DNA of 47,132 bases from Rhodococcus sp. ARC_M6 (GCF_022810305.1 NZ_JALGQH010000039.1:1-47132); one strand, 5' to 3'; positions 34,843-44,483 are shown, counted from the first letter of the stretch. A program made the numbers and translations. Notes: generated from the letters alone by a model not told the origin.

Positions 34843-35454
34843 TTATGCTGTGATGGCCCGCGCGAGTGCGCGGGCCGAGACGTTCATCAGGTGCTCCGGG
34901 GAGAGTTCCTTGGCGATGTTGTTGACGATGGTGTCCGCCAGGCCTTTGAGTCCGGAGAGTACGACGTGGATCAGCGCGGGGTCATCCAGCAGGGAACTTC
35001 CCTCGGCTGCGGCAGCTTCGATGAGGGCGCGAATCAGCGCCGCGTTGTAGACCGCCACGGAGGCATGAAGTTCGAGCATGCTCTCCCTCTCGGATCCGGC
35101 CATGCCCTCGATATCGCGCCAGGTGGTGGTGAGTCGACCCACCCTGGCCCAGTGCCGTGCAAATTCCGGAATTATCGAAGCCAGTAGTGTCGTGAGCCCT
35201 TGGTCGCGGGGGAGCGAGTTCACGAAATCGGCCATCTCGAGTTGGCTTTCGCTGAGTAGCGCCGCAAAGATGTCCTGCTTGTCGACGAAGTACTGATAGA
35301 TCAATCCTGTGCTGGTACCCGCACGTTTCGCGACGGCGCGGATGGTCAGTGCCGAGTACCCGCCTTCGTCCAGGAGCGAGATCGCCGCATCCAGTGTTCG
35401 GCGTCGACGTACTTCGGCGTCACCGTAGATCGAGTTACTGCTGGTACTGCTCAT
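34843..35454 (-). CDS. TetR-family regulator, divergent from the sulfur/sulfotransferase cassette
   Basis: A 203-residue TetR protein. The HTH spans RRRRTLDAAISLLDEGGYSA and LTIRAVAKRAGTSTGLIYQY, followed by FVDKQDIFAAL. ATG 35454 (MSSTSSNSIYGD) is chosen over a TTG-type start 22 codons upstream because the extra residues do not look conserved. The 289-base divergent region before cysQ contains three palindromes of the AAC-N3-GTT type, good candidates for its operators. It probably regulates itself and the cysQ-DUF1214 cassette. The ligand is unknown; a metabolite of the cassette is a reasonable guess. Confidence 0.86.
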   Translation of the reverse strand: MSSTSSNSIYGDAEVRRRRTLDAAISLLDEGGYSALTIRAVAKRAGTSTGLIYQYFVDKQDIFAALLSESQLEMADFVNSLPRDQGLTTLLASIIPEFARHWARVGRLTTTWRDIEGMAGSERESMLELHASVAVYNAALIRALIEAAAAEGSSLLDDPALIHVVLSGLKGLADTIVNNIAKELSPEHLMNVSARALARAITA

Positions 35455-35496
35455 TCGATCACCGTAGCCGGGACTGCGTCCAACCTCAATTGCGGA

Positions 35497-35591
35497 TGAA
35501 CACTGTTCGTTCTCGAGCACTCAAGGGTCGGTAAGGTAATACGCATCACAGAAAAAACATTGTTCAAAATAGAATGAACATCGTTCATTCT
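35497..35591. promoter_or_regulatory. Three TetR-type operator palindromes
   Basis: Site 1 at 35498-35509 is TGAAC, ACT, GTTCG. Site 2 at 35554-35566 is AAAAC, ATT, GTTCA. Site 3 at 35571-35591 has perfect nine-base arms AGAATGAAC and GTTCATTCT around ATC. All centre on AAC-N3-GTT. Sites 2 and 3 are 21 bases apart centre to centre, two helical turns. TTGTTC in site 2 could be a -35 element with its -10 inside site 3. Confidence 0.7.
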
Positions 35592-35694
35592 TCTGCTACT
35601 GTGTGCTTCAGGCCACAGTCGAGGTGCTCCGACAAACCGAACCCTCGCCGGTCTAGAAGATTCGGGCTACCGGCTCGATCGCAGACATTTAGTT

Positions 35695-35721
35695 CCTCCC
35701 CGGCGCGAAAAGCGCGGGAGG
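35695..35721 (+). promoter_or_regulatory. Hairpin in the cysQ leader
   Basis: CCTCCC (35695-35700) pairs with GGGAGG (35716-35721), and GCGC with GCGC across a GAAAA loop; CG bulges on the left side. It lies 22 bases before the cysQ start. It could be a regulatory stem; no known riboswitch class is recognised. Confidence 0.45.
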
Positions 35722-35743
35722 TCTACACAGTTGTGGAGTACAA

Positions 35744-36490
35744 ATGACACGAACCACGGACGAGCAGGCGGCCAGCGACGTCGCTACTGCGGCCGGTGTG
35801 CTCTTGCTCGAACATCGGAAAACTCTCGGTGACGCTGGATTGGACCCGGCACAGTTCAAGAACGCTGCGGATCAGCTCAGCCACGAGTTCATCGTCGCCG
35901 AACTTGCCCGACGCTTTCCCGGTGATGCGGTGCTTTCAGAAGAGGGCGCCGACGACACTGCCCGTCTGAGTGCCGATCGTGTGTGGATCGTCGACCCGCT
36001 CGACGGCACCCGCGAGTACGGCGAAGCCGGCCGATCGGATTGGGCCGTGCATGTTGCTCTGGTCGAAAAGGGTTCTCTCACCGTAGGAGCCGTCGCGATG
36101 CCTGCTCTCGGGGTTACCTACTCGAGCGCCGATGGCGACGGTGGACACAGTTCGGCCACACCGGTTCGAGTTGTGGTGTCGCGGACGCGGCGCCCAGAAC
36201 CGGTCATGCGGATGGCGGATTCGATGGATGCTCAGTTGATCGAGATGGGCTCCGCCGGAGCCAAGGCCATGGCGGTGGTGTGCGGGGACGCAGATGTCTA
36301 CGCCCACGCCGGTGGCCAGTACGAGTGGGATTCGGCGGCACCGGTTGCCGTTGCACGCGCTGCCGGACTGCATGTTTCACGTATCGACGGCAGCGAGCTG
36401 CGCTACAACCAAGAGAATCCGTGGTTGCCGGATCTGCTGATCTGCCGACCTGAACTCGCCGCCACAGCACTGGAGGAATTGGGACGATGA
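35744..36490 (+). CDS. cysQ: 3'(2'),5'-bisphosphate nucleotidase CysQ
   Basis: A 248-residue Mg-dependent, lithium-sensitive phosphatase of the inositol-monophosphatase fold, which converts PAP to AMP (and PAPS to APS). The metal sites are visible: [20 protein letters not shown] (the DPxDGT box) and the C-terminal [16 protein letters not shown]. It removes the PAP released by sulfotransferases and so relieves their inhibition. First gene of the cassette; its stop overlaps cysD by four bases. Confidence 0.93.
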   Translation: MTRTTDEQAASDVATAAGVLLLEHRKTLGDAGLDPAQFKNAADQLSHEFIVAELARRFPGDAVLSEEGADDTARLSADRVWIVDPLDGTREYGEAGRSDWAVHVALVEKGSLTVGAVAMPALGVTYSSADGDGGHSSATPVRVVVSRTRRPEPVMRMADSMDAQLIEMGSAGAKAMAVVCGDADVYAHAGGQYEWDSAAPVAVARAAGLHVSRIDGSELRYNQENPWLPDLLICRPELAATALEELGR

Positions 36491-37392
36491 CCGTTACACT
36501 GACCCATCTCGAACGGCTCGAAGCCGAGAGCATTCACATCATGCGTGAAGCTGTGGCGCAGAGTGAGAACCCGGTGATGCTGTATTCGGTGGGTAAGGAC
36601 TCCGCCGTGATGCTGCATCTCGCGCGAAAGGCCTTCTACCCGTCGAAGCTCCCGTTTCCGTTGCTCCATGTCGACACGACCTGGAAGTTCCGCGAAATGT
36701 ACGACCTTCGTGACGAGACCGCAGCCTCAGCGGACCTCGATCTGATCGTGCACACCAATCCGGAATGTGTGGAGAAGGGGATCAACCCGTTCACCCACGG
36801 CAGTGCCGTCCACACTGATATGTGGAAGACCGAGGGCCTCAAACAAGCCCTGGATCACTACAAGTTCGATGCGGCCTTCGGTGGCGCTCGCCGCGACGAG
36901 GAAAAGTCACGGGCCAAGGAACGGATCTTCTCGATTCGATCGGCTGCGCACCGCTGGGATCCGAAGCAGCAGCGACCGGAATTGTGGCGGATGTACAACG
37001 TCCGCAAATCGCCGGGGGAGAGCCTGCGCGTGTTCCCGCTCTCGAACTGGACCGAGCTGGATGTGTGGGAATACATACGCCAGGAACAGATTCCGATTGT
37101 CCCGCTGTATTTTGCGGCGAAGCGGCCCGTCGTCGAACGTGACGGTGCGTTGATCATGGTCGACGACGACCGGATGCCGTTGCTGCCGGGTGAAACACCG
37201 GAACTCAAGAGCGTTCGTTTCCGGACCCTCGGGTGCTACCCGTTGACCGGGGCCGTCGAATCGACTGCCACCAGCTTGACCGAGATCATCTCGGAAATGT
37301 TGCTCACCACCACTTCCGAACGCCAGGGCCGGGTCATCGACCACGATTCCAGCGCGTCGATGGAGAAGAAGAAGCAAGAGGGGTACTTCTGA
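36487..37392 (+). CDS. cysD: Sulfate adenylyltransferase subunit 2 (CysD)
   Basis: A 301-residue small subunit of ATP sulfurylase, which makes APS from ATP and sulfate. The PP-loop [60 protein letters not shown] and the C-terminal [16 protein letters not shown] are characteristic. It works with the GTPase CysN; the reaction is driven by GTP hydrolysis. It overlaps the cysNC start by one base (TGATG). Confidence 0.96.
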   Translation: MTVTLTHLERLEAESIHIMREAVAQSENPVMLYSVGKDSAVMLHLARKAFYPSKLPFPLLHVDTTWKFREMYDLRDETAASADLDLIVHTNPECVEKGINPFTHGSAVHTDMWKTEGLKQALDHYKFDAAFGGARRDEEKSRAKERIFSIRSAAHRWDPKQQRPELWRMYNVRKSPGESLRVFPLSNWTELDVWEYIRQEQIPIVPLYFAAKRPVVERDGALIMVDDDRMPLLPGETPELKSVRFRTLGCYPLTGAVESTATSLTEIISEMLLTTTSERQGRVIDHDSSASMEKKKQEGYF

Positions 37393-39293
37393 TGACTGTT
37401 TCCTCGGATCTGATCGCCGACGACATCGAGGCTTACCTCGAACGGCACGCCAACAAGAGCATGCTGCGCTTCATTACCTGCGGCAGCGTCGACGACGGCA
37501 AGAGCACCTTGATCGGCCGTTTGCTCTACGAGTCGAAACTTGTTTTCGACGACCAACTTTCGGCACTCGAAGCGGATTCGCGCAAGAGCGGAACACAGGG
37601 CGAAGGGCTCGATTTTGCGCTCCTCGTCGACGGGCTCGCAGCCGAACGTGAGCAGGGCATCACCATCGATGTCGCCTACCGTTACTTCACGACCGAACGT
37701 CGTAAGTTCGTTGTCGCGGACACACCGGGACATGAGCAGTACACCCGCAACATGGTGACCGGCGCTTCGACCGCTGATCTCGCGGTGATCCTGGTCGACT
37801 CGCGCAAGGGCATCCTGACGCAGACCCGCCGACACTCGTATCTCGTGTCGTTGCTCGGCATCAAGCACGTAGTGCTCGCGGTCAACAAGCTCGATCTCGT
37901 CGACTACTCGCAGGAGGTGTTCGACACTATCGTGGCGGACTACACGTCCTTCGCTTCCGAGATCGGACTCGACGGGTTCGTGGCCATTCCGATGTCGGCG
38001 TACAAGGGTGACAATCTCACCGAGCGCAGTGCTCTCACGCCCTGGTACACGGGTCCCAGTCTGATCGAGCACCTCGAGAGCGTCGATATCGACGACTCCA
38101 CCCAGCGCAGTCCGTTCCGGATGCCGGTGCAGTGGGTTAACCGACCGGATCTCGATTTCCGCGGATTCTCCGGCCAGATCGTCTCCGGGACAGTGCAACC
38201 CGGCGACTCGGTACGGGTACTGCCCAGTGGGAAATCGTCGACAGTGGCTCGCATCGTCACCATGGGCGGTGACCTCACCGAGGCGGGTGCCGGGCAATCC
38301 GTCACGATCACCCTCAACGACGAGATCGACATCAGCCGAGGTGACGTTCTCGCAGTCGCGGACGTTCCGCCGGCAGTCTCCGATCAGTTCGAAGCGCACA
38401 TCGTCTGGATGGGTGAAGGCGAGATGCTGCCCGAACGGCCGTATCTCTGCCAGATCGGCAGCATCACCGTTCAGGCACGTATCACCAAGCCGAAGTACAA
38501 GATCAACGTCAACACACTCGACAAGAACGCCACCACCACACTGGCGCTCAACGAAATCGGTGTCTGCAACATCAGTTTCGACCGCGCCGTGCCGTTCGAC
38601 CCGTACACGGACAACCGTGACATGGGTGGCTTCATCCTCATCGACCGCCTCACCAACGGCACGGTCGGTGCCGGGCTGATCAAGCATTCCTTGCGTCGGT
38701 CGGACAACATCCATTGGCAGGCAGTCGATGTGGATGCCAATGCCCACACCCGACTCAAGGGACACAAGCCGGCGGTTCTGTGGTTCACCGGACTCTCGGG
38801 ATCGGGAAAGTCGACGATCGCGAACGATGTGGAGCGTCGACTGCACGCCCTCGGTGCCCATACTTATCTCCTTGACGGCGACAACGTTCGTCATCGTCTC
38901 AATCGGGATCTCGGGTTCACCGAGGCTGATCGTGTCGAGAACATCCGCCGCGTCACCGAAGTCGCCCGGTTGATGGCCGACGCCGGCCTGATCGTTCTCG
39001 TCTCCTTCATCTCGCCGTTCGACGCTGAACGGCAGGCTGCGCGAGAATTGATCGGTCCGGAACAGTTCTCCGAGATCTACGTTGACACCGACATTTCCGT
39101 CGCAGAGCAGCGTGACCCGAAGGGCTTGTACAAGAAGGCTCGCCGCGGTGAGCTCAGTAACTTCACCGGCATCGATTCGCCTTACGAGCCGCCGCAGCAC
39201 CCGGACCTTCGGATCGAGACGGCAACTACGTCTCCGGCCGTCGCCGGTGCTGCTGTCATCGAACACCTCCGCACCCGCGGAATCATTTCCTGA
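37392..39293 (+). CDS. cysNC: Bifunctional sulfate adenylyltransferase GTPase subunit / APS kinase (CysNC)
   Basis: A 633-residue fusion. Residues 1-445 are CysN, an EF-Tu-like GTPase with [10 protein letters not shown] (G1), [12 protein letters not shown] (G3), NKLDLVD (G4) and two beta-barrel domains. From about residue 455 it is CysC, APS kinase, with [20 protein letters not shown] as its P-loop and [16 protein letters not shown]. The protein drives APS formation with CysD and phosphorylates APS to PAPS. The same fusion exists in M. tuberculosis. PAPS would feed the sulfotransferase encoded three genes downstream. ATG 37392 is the natural start; upstream frame runs through cysD. Confidence 0.96.
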   Translation: MTVSSDLIADDIEAYLERHANKSMLRFITCGSVDDGKSTLIGRLLYESKLVFDDQLSALEADSRKSGTQGEGLDFALLVDGLAAEREQGITIDVAYRYFTTERRKFVVADTPGHEQYTRNMVTGASTADLAVILVDSRKGILTQTRRHSYLVSLLGIKHVVLAVNKLDLVDYSQEVFDTIVADYTSFASEIGLDGFVAIPMSAYKGDNLTERSALTPWYTGPSLIEHLESVDIDDSTQRSPFRMPVQWVNRPDLDFRGFSGQIVSGTVQPGDSVRVLPSGKSSTVARIVTMGGDLTEAGAGQSVTITLNDEIDISRGDVLAVADVPPAVSDQFEAHIVWMGEGEMLPERPYLCQIGSITVQARITKPKYKINVNTLDKNATTTLALNEIGVCNISFDRAVPFDPYTDNRDMGGFILIDRLTNGTVGAGLIKHSLRRSDNIHWQAVDVDANAHTRLKGHKPAVLWFTGLSGSGKSTIANDVERRLHALGAHTYLLDGDNVRHRLNRDLGFTEADRVENIRRVTEVARLMADAGLIVLVSFISPFDAERQAARELIGPEQFSEIYVDTDISVAEQRDPKGLYKKARRGELSNFTGIDSPYEPPQHPDLRIETATTSPAVAGAAVIEHLRTRGIIS

Positions 39294-39318
39294 CACGAAA
39301 GAAATATGAGGAGTAGCT

Positions 39319-39678
39319 GTGCCAAATCGATCTGAAATCGTCTCTGCTGTCGAAGATTACGTCAATCACCTCGGGAACCATGACGTCGACAAACTGGTTG
39401 CGTTGTTTGCGGACGAGGCTCTTCAACACGAACCTCTGGGCGTCAAGACATACAGCGGGATCGACGAAATCCGAGCCTTCGATACGGCGAACGCTCAGGT
39501 CGACTTCACTGTGAGTCTCCTCGGTCCGATCACGGTGACGGGAAAGTACGCAGCGATGCAGTTGCGGGTGCAACGCGCGGGTATGGCGGATTTTGCGACC
39601 ACGGATCTCTTCGAGTTCGACGAGAACTGCAAGATCGTTTCTCTGAGTGTGGTTCTCGATTCGCAGGCCCTGTGTTGA
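39319..39678 (+). CDS. NTF2/SnoaL-like small protein (ketosteroid-isomerase-like fold)
   Basis: A 119-residue cone-fold protein. EIVSAVEDYVNHLGNHDVDKLVALFADEA is the opening helix pair and YSGIDEIRAFD the next segment. Members include delta-5-3-ketosteroid isomerases, polyketide cyclases and many enzymes of unknown activity; the Asp positions needed for isomerase activity cannot be verified here. GAGGAG at 39308-39313 lies five bases before the GTG. The gene starts 25 bases after cysNC and overlaps the SDR gene. Confidence 0.8.
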   Translation: MPNRSEIVSAVEDYVNHLGNHDVDKLVALFADEALQHEPLGVKTYSGIDEIRAFDTANAQVDFTVSLLGPITVTGKYAAMQLRVQRAGMADFATTDLFEFDENCKIVSLSVVLDSQALC

Positions 39679-40463
39679 GCGCTTCGGGCCTACTGGCCGG
39701 GAAGGTTGTTGTGGTCTCGGGAGTGGGGCCGGCGTTGGGGCGTTCGATTGCCCTGCAGAGCGCGGCGGCCGGGGCGAGCGTCGTCCTGGCTGCCCGCACG
39801 CGGGAGCGCTTGGAATCAGTGGCAACGGAGATCCGTGATCGCGGCGGAATCGCGCTGGCAGTTCCCACCGATCTCACCGACGTCGATTCGATTGAGGCGT
39901 TGGCGCAGAAGGCACTCGACGAGTTCGGGGCCGTGGACGCCCTGGTGAACAATGCCTTTGTTCAACCGGCACAGGTCCCGCTCCTGGATGCGGACTTGAC
40001 GTCCATCCAGTCGGGGATCGACATCAACCTGATTGCGGCGCTCAACGTCACCCGCGCATTGGTGCCGGCACTGACTGCGTCACAGGGGTCCATCGTGATG
40101 GTCACGTCCATGGTGCTGCGTAATCAGCTTCCCGGGTTCGGGGCGTACCGGATAATGAAAGCCGGACTTCTGGCAATGGCGCGCAGCCTGTCGATCGATC
40201 TCGGTCCCAAAGGGATTCGAGTCAACTCCGTTGCCCCCGGCTATATCTGGGCGGATTCGGTCAAGAACTTCTTCGACAAGAAGGCGGCGGCCGCCGGGGT
40301 CGACCCCAAGGTCATCTACGACGAGATCGCAGCCGGCACCGATCTACGCCGGCTACCGGAGCCGGACGACATCGCCAATGCTGTCGTGTTTCTCCTGTCC
40401 GACTCGGCCAGAGCCATCGCCGGGCAGTGTCTCGACGTCAACTGCGGCCACACCCACCACTGA
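39672..40463 (+). CDS. Short-chain dehydrogenase/reductase
   Basis: A 263-residue classical SDR with NAD(P) cofactor. The glycine motif is modified to SGVGPALGRSIA. NNAF follows, the catalytic serine is in VTSMVL, and the YxxxK pair is in GAYRIMKAG. The C-terminal ILxSDxA-type end (VFLLSDSARAIAGQCLDVNCG) is typical. A hydroxyl/ketone substrate, possibly steroid-like, would fit the NTF2-like and sulfotransferase neighbours. GTG 39672 (or TTG 39675) overlaps the previous stop. The counterpart in M. tuberculosis may be Rv3530c. Confidence 0.87.
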   Translation: MLSASGLLAGKVVVVSGVGPALGRSIALQSAAAGASVVLAARTRERLESVATEIRDRGGIALAVPTDLTDVDSIEALAQKALDEFGAVDALVNNAFVQPAQVPLLDADLTSIQSGIDINLIAALNVTRALVPALTASQGSIVMVTSMVLRNQLPGFGAYRIMKAGLLAMARSLSIDLGPKGIRVNSVAPGYIWADSVKNFFDKKAAAAGVDPKVIYDEIAAGTDLRRLPEPDDIANAVVFLLSDSARAIAGQCLDVNCGHTHH

Positions 40464-40480
40464 ACTAGAAGGACTGATCG

Positions 40481-41656
40481 ATGACACACGATTACGACGG
40501 GATTGGTTCCATCGAGGACCTGCACCAGGCCGCGCGTGAGACAGCCGGGTACGACGATTTCGGCAGTGACGGCTATCTCGAAGGGCTTGGGGTTCTGCTC
40601 GAGTCGTTCGAGCGGGAGGCCGACCTCACGCCCCAGGGGAAGGTGATCGCTCGCAAGATGATCACCGGAGCGCTTGCGGGGCGCCTGACCAGCGAGGCCG
40701 GCTTCGCGAAATACCCCGAGCACGTCGACGTTCCGATCGAGCGTCCGATCTTCGTGGTCGGGTTGACGCGGACTGGCAGCACTGCCCTCCACCGGTTGCT
40801 CGGTGCGGACCCGGCGCATCAGGGTGCCGAGATGTGGCTCGCCGAGACACCGCAGCCACGCCCCGATCGCGACAAGTGGTCGGAGAATGAAGATTACATT
40901 CGCTCCGATGCCTTCTACCGAGCACGCCAGCGCAACGAGGCAGACTTGATGAAGGTGCATTTCATGGGTGCCGAGGAGGTTGAGGAATGTTGGCGTCTGC
41001 TGCAGCAGACGATGCTCTCGACCGCGTTCGAGACCATCGCGCACGTACCGAGCTACTCGCAGTGGCTGGAGAAGCAGGACTGGACCGAAACGTACGCGCG
41101 GCACAAGAAGAACCTGCAGCTGATCGGGCTCAATGACCAGGATCGGCGGTGGGTCCTCAAGAGCCCTAGCCATGTCTTCGCGATCGACGAAATCATGCGG
41201 GTCTACCCGGATGCGTTGTTCGTTCGCACCTTCCGCGATCCGCAGACGTCGATGGCGTCCACCTTCAGCCTTGCGGAGCAGGGTGGGCACGACATGTCGA
41301 AGGCGTTCGACCGCCCGACCATCGGACGCACCCAACTCGACCTGTGGGCGCGCGGTAACGCGAACTTCAACAGTGCGCGTGCCCGTTACAATCCGGAGCA
41401 GTTCATCGACGTTGACTTCAAGGACTTCCTCGCCGACGCGGTCGGTACGACCTCGAAGATCTACACGCAGTTCGCACTGCCCTTCACTGACGAGGCTCGC
41501 GCCGCCGTGGAGGTGTCGCATCAGGCGAGCCTCGCGGAACATCGCCGTCCGTCGCACCAGTATTCGCTCGAGGACTTCGGCGTGACAACCGCCGACGTCG
41601 AAGCAAAGTTCGCCGCGACAACCCCCGTCGCTCCGATCGCCCCCACCACCGTCTAG
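40481..41656 (+). CDS. PAPS-dependent sulfotransferase family protein
   Basis: A 391-residue sulfotransferase of the Sulfotransfer_3 type. PIFVVGLTRTGSTALHRLLG carries the 5'-phosphosulfate-binding loop, and DALFVRTFRDPQTSMASTFS carries the 3'-phosphate-binding arginine and serine. WVLKSPSHVFAIDEI is the intervening strand. It should transfer sulfonate from PAPS to a hydroxyl acceptor. A PAPS-making enzyme pair and the PAP-removing phosphatase are in the same cassette. It resembles the M. tuberculosis Rv3529c group. The acceptor is unknown. Confidence 0.87.
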   Translation: MTHDYDGIGSIEDLHQAARETAGYDDFGSDGYLEGLGVLLESFEREADLTPQGKVIARKMITGALAGRLTSEAGFAKYPEHVDVPIERPIFVVGLTRTGSTALHRLLGADPAHQGAEMWLAETPQPRPDRDKWSENEDYIRSDAFYRARQRNEADLMKVHFMGAEEVEECWRLLQQTMLSTAFETIAHVPSYSQWLEKQDWTETYARHKKNLQLIGLNDQDRRWVLKSPSHVFAIDEIMRVYPDALFVRTFRDPQTSMASTFSLAEQGGHDMSKAFDRPTIGRTQLDLWARGNANFNSARARYNPEQFIDVDFKDFLADAVGTTSKIYTQFALPFTDEARAAVEVSHQASLAEHRRPSHQYSLEDFGVTTADVEAKFAATTPVAPIAPTTV

Positions 41657-41691
41657 ATGCTCGAAATATCAACTAGAACAAGGAGATTCAG

Positions 41692-42753
41692 ATGAACGCT
41701 ACTTGGGAAAAGTTCTGCGCAGAGTTGCTCGACGTCGGAAAGATCCTGGAGGACGAGATCGTCCCTCAGGATCCGCTGACCCAGGCCGAGGGCGTCCGCT
41801 ACTTGAGTCGGTTGCTCCGGTACGGAACGATCAACTGCGTCGAGTACACCGATCCGCGGTGGCCGCAGTTCTCGTCGGCTCCCAACCCCAACATGATGAC
41901 GAAGATCGGTGCCGATAACCCGGACAACGTCTACATGCGTGCCAATATTTCCGGCAAGTTCAGCTACCGGATTATCGGCACCCGGGGCACCGTCCCGCTG
42001 ATCACCTTCGGTTCACGCGTCAATCGATACCACATTGACGGCACCATGTTGCAGACCGGCGACCTGCACATTCACGACCTCGAGGTTGACGAGAACGGTC
42101 GTTTCGAGTTCATCGCGAGCGTGGACAAGCCCGCCGAGGGTGCCTGGCTGCCGTTGGCACCCGACAGCAACCTCATCTCCGTCCGGCAGACCTACAAGGA
42201 CCGTCGCAACGAGGTTATCGGTGAATTGACTATCGAGTGCCTGAACCCCGAGGGGGAGTTCGTACCGCTTAGCCCGGAGGAGATCGGCGAGCGTCTGAGC
42301 AAGTCGGTCGGGATCGTGAAGGGTATGGCGGAGACGTTCCTCGAGTGGTCCCGCAAGTTCCAGCCGCACACCAACGAGATCTTCGACTGGGGGCAGGATT
42401 ACTTCCAGAACGCGGGCGGCGACCCGACGATCTTCTACTTCCACGGGTATTGGAAGCTCGCCGAGGACGAGGCGTGGGTCATCGAGACCGAGATTCCGAA
42501 CTGCGAGTACTTCAACTTCGTGCTGCAGAACTTCTGGGTGGAGTCGCTCGACTACAACCGGACGAACATCTACATCAACAACCACACCGCGAAGCTGAAC
42601 GACGATGGAACCATGACAATCGTTGTGGCGGCGAAGGATCCGGGCTACGGAAACTGGATCAACACCGATTCCCACGCGGAGGGGACTTGGGCGATGCGCT
42701 GGATCAAGGCGGACTCGCACCCGATCCCGACCGCGAAGGTAATCAAGCTCTAA
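41692..42753 (+). CDS. DUF1214 domain-containing protein
   Basis: A 353-residue protein. The C-terminal third (FYFHGYWKLAEDEAWVIETE, NYxFVLQNFW-like CEYFNFVLQNFWVESLDY, VVAAKDPGYGNWINT) matches the DUF1214 pattern, a beta-rich domain. The N-terminal half carries GVRYLSRLLRYG and YMRANISGKFSYRI. No signal peptide or catalytic motif is known. In M. tuberculosis a DUF1214 gene (Rv3531c) sits beside an SDR and a sulfotransferase-like gene in the cholesterol region, the same trio as here. AAGGAG at about 41680 precedes the ATG. The cassette ends after it. Confidence 0.85.
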   Translation: MNATWEKFCAELLDVGKILEDEIVPQDPLTQAEGVRYLSRLLRYGTINCVEYTDPRWPQFSSAPNPNMMTKIGADNPDNVYMRANISGKFSYRIIGTRGTVPLITFGSRVNRYHIDGTMLQTGDLHIHDLEVDENGRFEFIASVDKPAEGAWLPLAPDSNLISVRQTYKDRRNEVIGELTIECLNPEGEFVPLSPEEIGERLSKSVGIVKGMAETFLEWSRKFQPHTNEIFDWGQDYFQNAGGDPTIFYFHGYWKLAEDEAWVIETEIPNCEYFNFVLQNFWVESLDYNRTNIYINNHTAKLNDDGTMTIVVAAKDPGYGNWINTDSHAEGTWAMRWIKADSHPIPTAKVIKL

Positions 42754-42786
42754 GCAGGCAGGCTCACCCGGTCTTGTGTGAACAGT

Positions 42787-42819
42787 CGTACTACGCGGCC
42801 GTATCGGCCGTGTAGTACG
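42787..42819 (+). terminator. Hairpin terminator at the end of the cassette
   Basis: Fifteen-base arms (42787-42801, 42805-42819) with one G-U pair and the loop TAT, 33 bases after the DUF1214 stop. No T-run follows, as often in actinobacteria. Confidence 0.75.
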
Positions 42820-42869
42820 TCGCCTCGTTGGGCGGAAAGTTCACCGGCCCGTCTCAGCAGGGGAATCGT

Positions 42870-44483
42870 ATGCACACCAAGATAATTCGATCCTGTACCA
42901 GCCTGATTGCACTCGCAATTTCAGGTGCAATGTTGTTGACCGGCTGTGCGTCGAGTAGTGGTGACGCCCCAGCCGCAGACTCCCTCGCCGGTAGTAGTGT
43001 GGCAGGCTTCGTGGGCGCACCGGATGCCGGAGCACCGATCGACGGAGGCAATCTCACCTTCGGGTCGTATTCATTCCCGGCAGTGCTGGATCCAACCAAA
43101 ACTCAAACCGCCGGCTCAACTGGCGGAACCGAAATGGCTGCAATCTACGACACGCTCATACGCAGCAACTCGGCAACCGAGAGCTTCGTGCCCCAGCTTG
43201 TGAAGACGCTGACGAGCAATGACGACTTCACGGTATTTACGGTGACGTTGCCGGAAGGTCTGACCTTCAGCGATGGAAGCACTCTCGATGCTGAAGCCGT
43301 GAAGTGGAGCATCGACAGATTCGTGGTCGGCAAGGGCGACGTGTCGCAGTCCTGGCTGAATATCGTCGAGCGAGTCGATACTCCGAACGCAACCACAGTC
43401 GACTTCGTGCTCAAACGGCCGTGGAAGCAGTTCCCGGCGTTGTTGTCGATGGGCCCCGGAATGATCGTCGCACGAAGTTCAGAGGCGGGCGGAACGTTCA
43501 CCCCGATCGGGGCGGGGCCGTTCACCTTGGCCAAGTTCGCGCCGCACGAGGAGTTGGTACTCGCTGCGCGCAAGGACTATCAGGGTGGTAAGCCTCCGTT
43601 GGACACAGTGCGGTTCGTTCCCACCTCGGGTGCCCAGTCCCAATACGAGTCGCTGAAGAGCGGCCAGATCGACATGACATACATCCTCCGTGACGAAGGC
43701 GTCATCAAGCAGGTTCTCGCCGACGGATACTCCGGCTACCTCAGTCCTACCGGTCAGAACGGAATCGGCACGATCAACAACCGAGCCGGCAGGCCGGGTG
43801 CTGATGTTCGCGTTCGACAGGCGATCGCCTACGGGGTAGACCCGGAAGCGATCAATACTCGTGCGAACAACGGGTTAGGTACCGCCAGTTCCGAACTGGT
43901 CCCGGAGTCGTCGCGTTGGTACAGCAACACCGAAGGCATTCCCTTCGATCCGGAGAAGGCGAAAACTCTGCTCGATCAAGCGAAAGCCGAGGGGTACGAC
44001 GGCAAACTCCGCTACCTCGCAACGTCCGAACCCAACCAACAGGCCACCGCGTTGGCCGTGCAAGCGTCGCTGAACGCAATCGGCTTCGACGTGGCTATTG
44101 ACTACGCAACCGACGTGACGGACCTGGTCCGGCGGGTGTACAAAGATCATGATTTCGATATGACCCGCGGTGGCGCGCCGGTCGGGGAAGAAGCGCCCTA
44201 CATGAATTTGTACAACAGCATGGCCAGCGATTCGAAGAACAATCCTTCCGGGTTCGCTGACCCGGAGATGGACACCCTGATCACAGCGGTCCAGACCGCA
44301 CCGACTGACGATGCTGTCAGTGACGCAATCAGCAAAGTGCAGAAATATGCCAATGTGACTGTGCCTTATGCGATCTGGGGTCCAGCTTCGGTATTGACCG
44401 CGTGGGATGAAAACATTCACGGCGTCAAGCGCAATATCACGGACATCATGTTCTTCGACGAGGCTTGGATCTCGCCGAACTGA
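42870..44483 (+). CDS. ABC transporter solute-binding lipoprotein (peptide/opine/nickel type)
   Basis: A 537-residue extracytoplasmic binding protein of SBP family 5. The signal peptide MHTKIIRSCTSLIALAISGA leads to the lipobox LTGC (Cys26). The mature part has GGNLTFGSY, LTFSDGSTLDAEAVKWSIDR, GAGPFTLAKF and VRQAIAYGVDP, all typical for oligopeptide- or dipeptide-type binding proteins. The ATG at 42870 gives a proper signal peptide; AGGGGA lies just upstream. No permease or ATPase gene is adjacent, so its transporter must be encoded elsewhere. Confidence 0.9.
   Translation: MHTKIIRSCTSLIALAISGAMLLTGCASSSGDAPAADSLAGSSVAGFVGAPDAGAPIDGGNLTFGSYSFPAVLDPTKTQTAGSTGGTEMAAIYDTLIRSNSATESFVPQLVKTLTSNDDFTVFTVTLPEGLTFSDGSTLDAEAVKWSIDRFVVGKGDVSQSWLNIVERVDTPNATTVDFVLKRPWKQFPALLSMGPGMIVARSSEAGGTFTPIGAGPFTLAKFAPHEELVLAARKDYQGGKPPLDTVRFVPTSGAQSQYESLKSGQIDMTYILRDEGVIKQVLADGYSGYLSPTGQNGIGTINNRAGRPGADVRVRQAIAYGVDPEAINTRANNGLGTASSELVPESSRWYSNTEGIPFDPEKAKTLLDQAKAEGYDGKLRYLATSEPNQQATALAVQASLNAIGFDVAIDYATDVTDLVRRVYKDHDFDMTRGGAPVGEEAPYMNLYNSMASDSKNNPSGFADPEMDTLITAVQTAPTDDAVSDAISKVQKYANVTVPYAIWGPASVLTAWDENIHGVKRNITDIMFFDEAWISPN

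Noticed and set aside
37236..39296. 686-codon minus-strand frame opposite cysNC
   Set aside because: No family motif and exact antisense of a well-conserved gene; a codon-bias shadow.
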